From positions 1-10,271 of the forward strand of contig DATLHO010000060.1 of assembly GCA_035539855.1 (NCBI GenBank): a stretch of DNA of 10,271 bases. The letters run 5' to 3'. The notes beneath the pieces were generated by a model. That model searched no databases. It was not told the DNA's origin and was given only the letters and a program-made list of their open reading frames with translations. Source of the stretch: DATLHO01 sp035539855 (GTDB taxonomy: Bacteria > Bacteroidota > Ignavibacteria > OLB7). The position numbers were made by a program, and so were the translations under genes. This document shows positions 1 to 7,177 of this stretch, piece after piece. Position 1 is the first letter of the stretch. Every line of letters starts with the position of its first letter.

Positions 1-99
1 GATCTTGACAGTGAGCGCCTCCTCGTCCAGCTCGACGAGGCCAACGCTCCATGGGGACTTGATTCCCAAAAGGCGGCTGTAGTGGTCGGTATCGCGCAT
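1..99 (-). CDS. ISL3-family transposase, N-terminal fragment (runs off left edge)
   Basis: Reading the minus strand from the ATG at 99-97 gives 33 residues beginning MRDTDHYSRLLGIKSPWSVG and continuing with a VELDEE stretch. This layout (a short helical start with YxxLLG, then PW, then a VELD strand) is what I know from the N-terminus of ISL3-family transposases, which use a DDE-type catalytic core and are preceded by a zinc-binding domain. The zinc finger and catalytic core would lie beyond the left edge and are not seen. The frame is open to the window boundary, so the gene may be intact or broken outside. No clear ribosome-binding site precedes the ATG. The family call rests on only 33 residues, so it is probable and not certain. 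Confidence 0.7.
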   Translation of the reverse strand, partial: MRDTDHYSRLLGIKSPWSVGLVELDEEALTVKI

Positions 100-141
100 C
101 CGACCAATCTACGATCGACCCACTAGATTCGATGAAGCGCC
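1..141 (-). mobile_element. Partial ISL3-like insertion sequence, one end visible
   Basis: The transposase fragment at 1-99 implies an insertion sequence whose 5' end lies a short way upstream of its ATG. On the minus strand, starting at 141, the sequence reads GGCGCTTCATCGAATCTAGT. From memory this resembles ISL3-type terminal inverted repeats, which often begin GGCTCTTC or similar, so I place the outer boundary at about 141 or 142. The other end and the matching inverted repeat are outside the window, and the expected 8-bp target duplication cannot be tested here. The boundary is inference; the presence of an IS is supported by the transposase fragment. Confidence 0.45.
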
Positions 142-174
142 CAACCAAAAACCAATAACGAATGCGCCTCGTGA

Positions 175-202
175 CATCTGACCTCTAACCTCTATCATCT
201 AA
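175..202 (+). repeat. Degenerate tandem heptamer tract (four copies)
   Basis: Four adjacent 7-base units can be read: CATCTGA (175-181), CCTCTAA (182-188), CCTCTAT (189-195) and CATCTAA (196-202), fitting the pattern CMTCTRW. A weaker fifth unit CACTCCC follows at 203-209. The tract is pyrimidine-rich on the plus strand and lies between the candidate IS end and the glycosyltransferase gene. It supplies the stop codon (197-195) and the last codons of that gene, so the final residues after the LRRG motif come from repeat sequence. No function is known to me; replication slippage or an IS-associated scar are both possible. Confidence 0.55.
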
Positions 203-1340
203 CACTCCCACGCCGCAAGTCCTCAATGCTATACAACGTCCCCCTCCACATCACTCCTCCATGCTTCGTCGTCAGCACAGCTGAGCGTAGCATCGCCCAT
301 GCGAACATCACGCAGGCGACCGGGTGCAGCAGGCCGACCCAGAGCGGGGCTCGTCCGGCGCGGGCGACGACGGCATAGGCGGTCATCAGCAGGGCGAGCG
401 CGATCGTCGAGGCGATGCGTGCTTCGGGAGGCCCGGTGAGCAGGAGCACGTACGGCGCGAGCATGATCACGGTGAAGAAGGCCGTCGCGGCAATGATCGT
501 CGTCCAGCGGAAGTCGACGCCGGCGAAGCCGCTGCGCTCGAGTCCGCGGATGACGTCGCGCGCGCCCTCGCGCCATCGGACGCGGACCATCGTATCGGAG
601 TCGACGAAGGTCGAGCGGCCGCCGTGCTTCTTGACGAGGTAGCCGAGCTTCATGTCGTCGACGACCTCCATACGCAGCGCGCGGTGTCCGCCGAAGCGAT
701 CGTAGATCGATCGTCGCACGAGGTTGAACGAGCCGAACCCGACGAACGATCGCAGCGATCGCGACTCGACCCACCACGATCGGAAGCCGATCATCAGCGC
801 CATCGAGAAGAGCACGAGCAGCGCCGCCTCGACGTAGCCGTGCCACGTGAGCGTCGGCGCGAAGACGATGTGGTCGGCGTCGCGCGCGTGCGCGTGCGCG
901 ATCGCGACGGTCAGTGAGCCGGGCTCGAAGACGACGTCGGCGTCGGTGAACAGCAGCCACTCGCCCGAGGCGATCGCGGCTCCCCGCGCGAGCGCATGGC
1001 ACTTGCCGAGCCATCCCGCCGGGAGCTCCGTCACGTGCACGACCCGCATTCGATCGGGGTGCTCCGCTGCGAGTCGATCGAGAATCGCGCCGGTCGCGTC
1101 GGTCGAGCGGTCGTCGATCGCGACGATCTCGAGCGAGGGATACTCGAGCGCGAGGAGCGAGCGCATCGCAGACTCGATCCGTTGCTCCTCGTTGAGCGCG
1201 GTCACGACGATCGAGACGGAGGGAAGCGTGGGGGGAAGCGGTGGCACAGGATGCGCGCGTCGTCGCAGCATCGTCGCGACGATCGCGAGCGCCGACCAGA
1301 CGGTGATCGCCGCGAGCACGACGAGAGCGTAGATGATCAT
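195..1340 (-). CDS. Membrane-anchored family 2 glycosyltransferase (CrtQ/HpnB-like)
   Basis: A 381-residue GT2 glycosyltransferase, expected to transfer a sugar from a nucleotide donor to a lipid or other membrane-associated acceptor on the cytoplasmic face. In order: an N-terminal membrane helix (about residues 3-24), a GT-A core with ALNEE (48-52), DDRSTD (76-81), LGKCHAL (111-117), the metal-binding DAD (133-135), the likely catalytic-base region EVVDD (225-229), and three C-terminal membrane segments (about 281-301, 308-326, 333-350). The ending GGVMWRGTLY is typical of the carotenoid/hopanoid-associated GT2 group, but no carotenoid or hopanoid gene is visible here, so the acceptor is unknown. 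I chose the ATG at 1340, not the in-frame ATG at 1424: it begins directly at the membrane helix and overlaps the hydrolase stop as ATGA, implying translational coupling. The last residues derive from the heptamer tract. Confidence 0.88.
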   Translation of the reverse strand: MIIYALVVLAAITVWSALAIVATMLRRRAHPVPPLPPTLPSVSIVVTALNEEQRIESAMRSLLALEYPSLEIVAIDDRSTDATGAILDRLAAEHPDRMRVVHVTELPAGWLGKCHALARGAAIASGEWLLFTDADVVFEPGSLTVAIAHAHARDADHIVFAPTLTWHGYVEAALLVLFSMALMIGFRSWWVESRSLRSFVGFGSFNLVRRSIYDRFGGHRALRMEVVDDMKLGYLVKKHGGRSTFVDSDTMVRVRWREGARDVIRGLERSGFAGVDFRWTTIIAATAFFTVIMLAPYVLLLTGPPEARIASTIALALLMTAYAVVARAGRAPLWVGLLHPVACVMFAWAMLRSAVLTTKHGGVMWRGTLYSIEDLRRGSVR

Positions 1341-2182
1341 CGCGCCACGGCTCGTTCGTCGGGCATGGCCGCGTGCTCGATGAAGCCGATGATCCGCTCG
1401 GCGATCGGCTCCGGATGCTGCCACATGACGACGTGCACGCCGTCGGCGAGCTCCTCATGCTCGGCGCGCGCGACGATGCGGCGCAGCGCGACGAAGTGCT
1501 CGAAGGGAACGACGCGATCGCGGCATGCGCCGATCAGCAGCGTCGGCACCGTTCGCTCGCGCTGGAGTCGCTCGAGCCGCGCCCGGTACTCGTCGTAGTC
1601 GAACGCGCCCACGAGGCGGCAGATAGCTCGGAGCGCGTCGGGCCGGTCGAGCTCGCGGGCGATCTCGCGACCGCGCTCGGGGACGTAGGCGGGACCGTAG
1701 TTCGCGCGCGATCCGATCCGCACGATCGTCCGTCGCAACGGTCGCGGCACCAGGCGCCATGCGGGCGCGACGAGCGAGCGCACCGCCCACGAGCGCGCGA
1801 GCCGCGCGGCCGGCGGCGCAATGGTTCCCATCGGCGCGACCATCACCAGCGACGCGACGCGCTCCGGGGCCTCGGTCGCGGCCTCGGCGGCGATCGCGCC
1901 GCCGAACGAATGCCCGACGAGGTCGAAGCGCTCGAGTCCCTGCCGCCGAGCGAATGCGAGGATCGCGCGAGCGAGTCGTGCCGGAGCCAGCTCCGTCGGA
2001 TCCGCCGGCGCGGGGCTCGCGCCGAAGCCCGGCAGATCGATCGCGTAGAGCGTCCGATGCCGCGCGAGTGCGGGCAGCAGCGGCCGCCACAGCGTGTGCG
2101 TCGCGGGGCAGCCGTGCACGAGAATCATCGGCGGTCCGGAGCCGGTGCGCTCGAAGGCGATATGGTCGGAGGTCGTGTGCAT
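1337..2182 (-). CDS. Alpha/beta-fold hydrolase
   Basis: A 281-residue serine hydrolase of the alpha/beta-hydrolase superfamily with a normal length. Visible landmarks: the oxyanion-hole HG (residues 23-24) in LVHGCPA, the DLPGFG loop (49-54), the nucleophile elbow GHSFGG with Ser92, the acid Asp222 in GACRDRVVP, and the catalytic His250 in DGVHVVMWQHPE. A cap region lies between about 125 and 205. No signal peptide or membrane segment is seen, so it should be cytoplasmic. Substrate cannot be told from sequence: esters, amides, haloalkanes or C-C bonds are all handled by this fold. The gene is first in a pair with the GT2 enzyme, its TGA overlapping the next ATG by 4 bases, which suggests a shared lipid or glycolipid pathway. 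A sigma70-like promoter ends only a few bases before the start, and no Shine-Dalgarno sequence is present. Confidence 0.88.
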   Translation of the reverse strand: MHTTSDHIAFERTGSGPPMILVHGCPATHTLWRPLLPALARHRTLYAIDLPGFGASPAPADPTELAPARLARAILAFARRQGLERFDLVGHSFGGAIAAEAATEAPERVASLVMVAPMGTIAPPAARLARSWAVRSLVAPAWRLVPRPLRRTIVRIGSRANYGPAYVPERGREIARELDRPDALRAICRLVGAFDYDEYRARLERLQRERTVPTLLIGACRDRVVPFEHFVALRRIVARAEHEELADGVHVVMWQHPEPIAERIIGFIEHAAMPDERAVAR

Positions 2183-2196
2183 GGGCGAAGGGTCGC

Positions 2197-2225
2197 ACTA
2201 TACAGACTCGGCCACGCGCCGGCAA
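2197..2225 (-). promoter_or_regulatory. Sigma70-like promoter for the hydrolase-glycosyltransferase operon
   Basis: On the minus strand TTGCCG (2225-2220) and TATAGT (2202-2197) are separated by exactly 17 bases, a near-consensus -35/-10 pair. Transcription would start around 2190, leaving a leader of only about 8 bases before the ATG at 2182, so the transcript may be nearly leaderless. The same TTG lies 20 bases from the TATA, which also fits the spacing of Bacteroidota promoters, although the TTTG part of that -7 element is absent. Confidence 0.5.
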
Positions 2226-2286
2226 GCCCTCGAGAGAGGAATCCCGAGCCACGGTACGGACGATCATCGTTCATTGTTGGACCTGG

Positions 2287-2306
2287 CGACACTGAGGGTA
2301 GTGTCG
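2287..2306. repeat. Inverted repeat CGACACT / AGTGTCG
   Basis: Perfect 7-base arms (2287-2293 and 2300-2306) flank a 6-base loop, about 105 bases upstream of the hydrolase start and downstream of the Kelch gene. There is no T-run on either strand, so it is not a standard intrinsic terminator. It could be an operator for a dimeric regulator or an RNA hairpin in a read-through transcript. Confidence 0.35.
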
Positions 2307-2358
2307 GTGGCGACGATGTCGGTGGAAGTTCTGTGGAAATAGGGATCCTCACGATAGC

Positions 2359-2395
2359 AAGAGGGGATCGCGGTCTCGCCGCAATCCCCCCTCTT
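2359..2395 (-). terminator. Strong hairpin after the Kelch gene, candidate terminator
   Basis: The arms at 2359-2373 and 2379-2395 pair over about 15 positions (AAGAGGGG outer block, ATYGCGG inner block) with a 2-base bulge, one G-T wobble and a 5-base loop. The hairpin begins 27 bases past the Kelch stop, where a terminator is expected. The following minus-strand bases contain only TTGCTATCG and not a clean U-tract, so it may terminate weakly or protect the 3' end of the mRNA. Confidence 0.55.
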
Positions 2396-2422
2396 CGATC
2401 GTCTCCTGGTCCGGTGTTCGAC

Positions 2423-3658
2423 TCACCGTACGATAATCCGCTTCACGCTTGTCGATGAAGCACCCGAGAACCTCAGGAAATACACGCCCTCGGCAACTCC
2501 GGTCAGATCGATGCCGTTCATGGCGCTTTCCTTGGCGTCCAAGACGAAAATGACTTCGCCCATCGCATTTGCGACCGTTACGCGCGAGACGTCCCGGGGC
2601 GCTCCGTGCACATTGACAAATCCACTCGTCGGATTCGGCGCAAGACGGAAACCGTCAGATCTCTCGATGTCGTGCACCGCGCTCGTGGCGCCGGGCGTGT
2701 AGATCTCGTTGACGTTGACGATCGTTGTCGCGAACACACCGGCGTCGCCGCCCATCGCATAAATCTTTCCGCCGATAGCTACTGCCGAGAGCACATTCCG
2801 TGGCGTGAACGTACCCGTCGATGTCTGCTGCGTCCATGCACTCGTCACGGGGTCAAGCATGAACACCTCTTCGACACTCGTCAAACCGCCGAGCACGTAG
2901 ATTTTCCCGTCCACTACGGTCGACGTGTGTCCATAGCGCGCAGGAAACGTTCCGGTCGTGGCAAGAGTACTCCAGGCATTCGTCGCCACATCCAGAACGT
3001 CGACGGTGTTCAGTGCTCCAGTCGAGTTCGAATATCCGCCGATGATGTAGAGCTTTCCATCGAGGTACGCCGACGAATGTGCGGAGCGCGCTCTGAGTGT
3101 CCCGGTGGTCGCCGGAGTGGTCCAGACGCCTGTAGCGGGATCGAAGACCTCAACGCGGTTCAGGTATTTAAGGCGCGGATTGAAGCTCGTTCCGGCAACG
3201 ATGTAGATCTTTCCATCGATGACGTCCGCGGTAGCGCTCAGTCCCTCGGTGAATTGACCCGTCGTCGATGGCGTGGTCCACTCCCGTGTCACGGGATCGA
3301 ATGCCTCGACGGTCTTGTCGGCATCGCCTCCACCAAACACGTAGATCTTGCCGCCGACCTCTGCGGAGGCGTGCCCTGGCAGTCGCCTGGTGAACGTTCC
3401 CGTCGTCGCGATCCTCGTCCACTTGTTCAGAGACGGATCGAACATGTCGACGCTCTCGACACGCTCATCGTCGCTGCCGAGTCCGCCGAACGCATAGATC
3501 TTTCCATCGTATGCCGTCGCGGCGTGATAGGCGCGGGCAGTGAAGCCCTCGCTCGCAGCCGTCGTCCATACACCGCTCTGCGCGTGGACGATGCCCGTCA
3601 ACAGTGTGCCTGTCAGGCACATGGCGAGCACAGCGCTTCCCTTCAGAATTGAAGTCAT
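2423..3658 (-). CDS. Secreted Kelch-repeat beta-propeller with T9SS sorting domain
   Basis: A 411-residue exported protein. Residues 1-27 form a Sec signal peptide (Lys6, hydrophobic 8-24, cleavage likely after VHA or HAQ). Six Kelch motifs follow, recognised by DGKIYAFGG (51-59), GGKIYVFGG (102-110), DGKIYIVAG (148-156), DGKLYIIGG (200-208), DGKIYVLGG (250-258) and GGKIYAMGG (296-304), each paired with Trp-Thr strands, which should close a six-bladed propeller. The C-terminus from about 338 (LAPNPTSGFVNV) to the final KRIIVR matches a type A T9SS sorting domain, which directs passage through the outer membrane and surface attachment or release. No catalytic residues are evident; a binding or structural surface role is inference. 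It lies 38 bases after the lipoprotein gene on the same strand and probably shares its transcript. The ATG at 3658 is preceded by AGGA at very short spacing. Confidence 0.9.
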   Translation of the reverse strand: MTSILKGSAVLAMCLTGTLLTGIVHAQSGVWTTAASEGFTARAYHAATAYDGKIYAFGGLGSDDERVESVDMFDPSLNKWTRIATTGTFTRRLPGHASAEVGGKIYVFGGGDADKTVEAFDPVTREWTTPSTTGQFTEGLSATADVIDGKIYIVAGTSFNPRLKYLNRVEVFDPATGVWTTPATTGTLRARSAHSSAYLDGKLYIIGGYSNSTGALNTVDVLDVATNAWSTLATTGTFPARYGHTSTVVDGKIYVLGGLTSVEEVFMLDPVTSAWTQQTSTGTFTPRNVLSAVAIGGKIYAMGGDAGVFATTIVNVNEIYTPGATSAVHDIERSDGFRLAPNPTSGFVNVHGAPRDVSRVTVANAMGEVIFVLDAKESAMNGIDLTGVAEGVYFLRFSGASSTSVKRIIVR

Positions 3659-3696
3659 AGTCCTGTAGTTGAGTTGGAGGAATCAAACGCTGCTGA

Positions 3697-4782
3697 CTAT
3701 CGCTTCCACTTGATGACGGGCGCGCTTGTAATTGCCGGGGTCGGGACGTAATTCGTGACGGTGGTGGTCATGGGCACGAGTCTGCTCAGGTAGGCCGATC
3801 CAGTACCGGTACCGACGAACACGATTGCGGTATCCGCGGGCGACCATGTTGGGATTCTACCTCTGACTCCGTTGGTCGTCGGCACGGCGCCCGTCGTCGG
3901 ATCGACATAGTACACCAGGTTGTCATTCAGGTTGGCGTACGCGAGCTTGTCGATCCCGGACGTGCCGCGCGACCAGGACAATCCCCACACGCTCAGCTCG
4001 GATCCGCCGGTGACGGTGATGCTGTCCGTGTAGGTCCAGGTGCTGCCGTTGTCCGCAGTGCTGAAGATCATGATCGTGCAGACGGCATACTGGAACGCGG
4101 TGCCGGAGGAGTCCGCGCGAACGACGGCGAGCTGCTGATCGTTGTAATTCCATGCAGGTGACGACAACGTCTGACGATGGCCGAGAACCGTTCCGTCAGG
4201 CTTGATGTACGATGCGTCCGATTCCCATACGACCGACGGGGTACCAACGCCGGTTTGATTTAGCAGTCGAAGCGACCGGACGGTGTTCGAGCCGTTGTAC
4301 GTCGTGTAGGCGATCTTGCCCATCGTACTGGTCGACGACCATTCCATACCGCCCGGTGCGCCATCACCGGTCGGAAGGCTGTACAGGGTGCGAACGTTCG
4401 TGCCCGTTACCGTGCCTGTCGAGCTTATGCTGACGTCGACTGTCTTGATGGTGGCTTCGGGGGTCGTCGTGCTCGCGGCTTGTTGCATGAAGCAGAGGGT
4501 CGAGCCGGTAGGAGCCCAACTGACATCCTGAAAGCGATGTCCGGATGGTTCGCTCGCCCCGAAGAGTGACTTCTGATTCGAACCGTCTTCGTTCATGACG
4601 GCGACTGTCTGAACGAGGGCTCCCTTGTAGGAAGTCGTGCCGACGTAGGCCAGAACAGGATTCGCTTTGACAGTGACAGGCGGCTTCGATAGCGGGGTCA
4701 GACGTGAGGAATCGGTCGGTGCTTCACCGCATCCGTGCAGAAAGAGCGCAGCTAGCGCTACGGCGGAAACAGGAATCTTCAT
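3697..4782 (-). CDS. TolB/WD40-like beta-propeller lipoprotein
   Basis: A 361-residue protein starting MKIPVSAVALAALFLHGCGE. This is a lipoprotein signal peptide with the lipidated Cys at residue 18; the -2 His in LHGC is unusual for a lipobox. The body shows PD40/TolB-type blade motifs: AVMNEDGSNQ (61-70), DVSWAPTGSTLCF (86-98), SPAWNYNDQQLAV (208-220), GLSWSRG (267-273) with DKLAYAN (278-284), and PTWSPADTAIVFVG (311-324), ending in IKWKR. This fold reads peptides or glycans as a scaffold and is usually not catalytic. An in-frame ATG at 4866 would add 28 residues and bury the signal peptide, so I chose 4782. No good Shine-Dalgarno sequence precedes it. The Kelch gene follows after 38 bases. 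Partner and function are unknown; an outer-membrane or periplasm-facing location is expected. Confidence 0.85.
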   Translation of the reverse strand: MKIPVSAVALAALFLHGCGEAPTDSSRLTPLSKPPVTVKANPVLAYVGTTSYKGALVQTVAVMNEDGSNQKSLFGASEPSGHRFQDVSWAPTGSTLCFMQQAASTTTPEATIKTVDVSISSTGTVTGTNVRTLYSLPTGDGAPGGMEWSSTSTMGKIAYTTYNGSNTVRSLRLLNQTGVGTPSVVWESDASYIKPDGTVLGHRQTLSSPAWNYNDQQLAVVRADSSGTAFQYAVCTIMIFSTADNGSTWTYTDSITVTGGSELSVWGLSWSRGTSGIDKLAYANLNDNLVYYVDPTTGAVPTTNGVRGRIPTWSPADTAIVFVGTGTGSAYLSRLVPMTTTVTNYVPTPAITSAPVIKWKR

Positions 4783-4955
4783 AGAGGAGCTCGGCGATCG
4801 ACGTGAGGGATCTGTGCGGGGTGCGGGCACGTGGTTCCAATCGGAGGGGCCGACAACATAGCACATCCCAGCACGCGCTCGGGAGATTTAATATGCCGAC
4901 GGTCGGAGGCGGACCGGCGAAGAGCCATCGGTGCGCGACGGTAGGCCGGTTTCAT

Positions 4956-4970
4956 CGGTCAAATTGACCG
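4956..4970. promoter_or_regulatory. 15-bp palindrome CGGTCAA-A-TTGACCG, operator-like
   Basis: Perfect 7-base arms around a single central A, in the 228-base gap between the lipoprotein gene start and the tRNA terminator. Each arm contains a TTGACC that could serve as a -35 element, but I find no matching -10 at 17 bases on the minus strand. A smaller palindrome CCGAC-G-GTCGG lies nearby at 4896-4906, and an AT-rich patch at 4886-4895 could be a -10. A regulator-binding site for the lipoprotein-Kelch pair is the simplest reading, unproven. Confidence 0.35.
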
Positions 4971-5010
4971 GGCGGCCTCCGAATGGCAGTGTTCGTCAAT
5001 CAGTTACCAC

Positions 5011-5048
5011 AAACGAAAACGCCGGTCCTGGAATCCAGAACCGGCGTT
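5011..5048 (-). terminator. Rho-independent terminator of the tRNA-fMet gene
   Basis: On the minus strand a long hairpin has 9-base outer arms (AACGCCGGT and ACCGGCGTT, 5018-5026 with 5040-5048), one mismatch, a 4-base inner stem CTGG/CCAG and a 3-base loop. It is followed by the T-rich TTTCGTTT (5017-5011). It starts 6 bases beyond the tRNA discriminator base, a good position for ending a single-tRNA transcript. Confidence 0.85.
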
Positions 5049-5053
5049 CAGAG

Positions 5054-5126
<73 letters not shown>

Positions 5127-5161
5127 ATGTGATCCTTCAGGTCGTCCCTGTTGGAAGAGTA

Positions 5162-5192
5162 CAAAGGTACGTTGCGGGGGTCCCGAGAGCAA
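5162..5192 (-). promoter_or_regulatory. Bacteroidota-type promoter of tRNA-fMet
   Basis: On the minus strand TTG (5192-5190) is followed after exactly 20 bases by TACCTTTG (5169-5162), a full match to the Bacteroidota -33/-7 consensus (TTG and TAnnTTTG) used by their primary sigma factor. Transcription would start near 5156, about 30 bases before the tRNA 5' end, leaving a short leader for RNase P to remove. This is one of the strongest lineage clues in the window. Confidence 0.75.
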
Positions 5193-5245
5193 GGATTACC
5201 TCGGCCGAAGACCAATTGAGACATCGGTAACAGCGGATGGCGTCG

Positions 5246-5989
5246 TTAGCGCTCGAAGTCGGTGTCGAAGCCGTAGAGGGACGCCAGGCCGCGCTCGAGG
5301 ATCCGCCGGCGCTGCGGCGCGGCGAGCCGGCGCTCGTCGTCGGTGATCGTGCCGCTGGCGCGCAGCGAGTCGATGCGCGCGAACCAGATGCCGATCGCGT
5401 CGCCGCCGATCGAGACGTTGGTGCTCTTCGTCGTGAAGTAGCGGCCGACCATTGCGCCGAGCGCCGAGTCGGCGCTCTCGCGCGTCAGGTCGGTTGCGGC
5501 GAGCGTGCGCTCCTTGGCCCAGACGTACTCGTCGAACGATCGGCCGCGTGCGTTGAGGTATCCCACGAGCGCACGCTTCGTCGCGGGGGCGACGGTCGCG
5601 ATCGCGCGGTAGAGGGCGGGGGAGGTCACGAGCGTGGTGATGTTGCTGTCGCCGTGGTCGCGTGCGGCGCGGTACATCGAGTCGATGAGGTCGCGCGTGC
5701 CGAGCAGCGGCGTTTCGATGGCGCCGAGGCCGTCGATGTAGAACGCGAGCCAGGCGGAGTCGAGGCGCGCCGTCTCCGGAGGGCGAGGCGCGTCGGCCTC
5801 GATCAGCGAGCGGACGGAGTCGGGCGTTGCGTAGCTCTCGAGCTCCTCGGGCACGTCGAGCGCGCCGGAGACGTAGCGGTAGCCGAAGTATCCCGCGACC
5901 GCGATCGCGATCACCAGCAGCGACGTGCCAAGCACGCATCCACTCGGGACCACGTTGCTGCGCGAGGCCTGGCCGTCGTCTCGGCTCAT
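5246..5989 (-). CDS. Unrecognised single-pass membrane protein coupled to ftsY
   Basis: A 247-residue protein I do not recognise. It has a short polar cytoplasmic N-terminus, one membrane helix at about residues 19-38 (LGTSLLVIAIAVAGYFGYRY), then a roughly 205-residue soluble domain that is charged and mainly helical in character, with no lipobox and no catalytic motif I can name. Features of note are DLIDSMYRAARDHGDSN (100-116), a WAKERTLAATDLT segment (157-169) and a KSTNVSIGGDAIGIWFARID stretch (188-207). The large domain is probably outside the cytoplasmic membrane by the positive-inside rule, though the charge difference is small. The ATG lies 4 bases after the ftsY stop, with GAGGGA at the end of ftsY as its ribosome-binding site, so it is almost surely translated from the ftsY transcript. 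A role in protein export or envelope assembly is only suggested by position. Confidence 0.8.
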   Translation of the reverse strand: MSRDDGQASRSNVVPSGCVLGTSLLVIAIAVAGYFGYRYVSGALDVPEELESYATPDSVRSLIEADAPRPPETARLDSAWLAFYIDGLGAIETPLLGTRDLIDSMYRAARDHGDSNITTLVTSPALYRAIATVAPATKRALVGYLNARGRSFDEYVWAKERTLAATDLTRESADSALGAMVGRYFTTKSTNVSIGGDAIGIWFARIDSLRASGTITDDERRLAAPQRRRILERGLASLYGFDTDFER

Positions 5990-5993
5990 GGGA

Positions 5994-7006
<1,013 letters not shown>

Positions 7007-7028
<22 letters not shown>

Positions 7029-7177
7029 GGCTTCTCGTGATCGGACATATCGAAAGCCCAGCGCACACTGCGCGCCGGGCGTTGCGAGCTCTGGCGGTTG
7101 CTGGCGTTCGTGTGGGGGGCGACGGCACGGGTCGGTGATTCGGGAGCGACCTCGGTGTGCGCCTCGGGCGGCGGCAT
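7007..7177 (-). CDS. Possible small ORF between ptsN and ftsY (56 aa)
   Basis: The stop of the EIIA gene and an ATG share a base as TGATG (7179-7175), and the frame from this ATG stays open for 56 codons, ending 22 bases inside ftsY. This is the only sizeable gap (148 bases) in an otherwise tight cluster, and both junctions would allow translational coupling. The product would begin MPPPEAHTEVAPESPTRAVA and be polar and Pro/Ala/Arg rich, with no membrane segment or known domain. In GC-rich DNA open frames of this size arise by chance, so it may be an untranslated spacer. Confidence 0.3.

Noticed and set aside
1341..1424. Longer N-terminus for the glycosyltransferase
   Set aside because: The extra 28 residues are Arg-rich, lie wholly inside the hydrolase gene and have no family similarity; the ATGA overlap start at 1340 begins at the membrane helix.
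2508..3555. Direct DNA repeats or CRISPR-like array in the Kelch gene
   Set aside because: The recurring segments encode the GGKIYxxGG motif of Kelch blades, vary in sequence and are not separated by unique spacers of constant length.
4783..4866. Longer N-terminus for the propeller lipoprotein
   Set aside because: It would place 28 polar residues before a clear lipoprotein signal peptide, which must be N-terminal to work.
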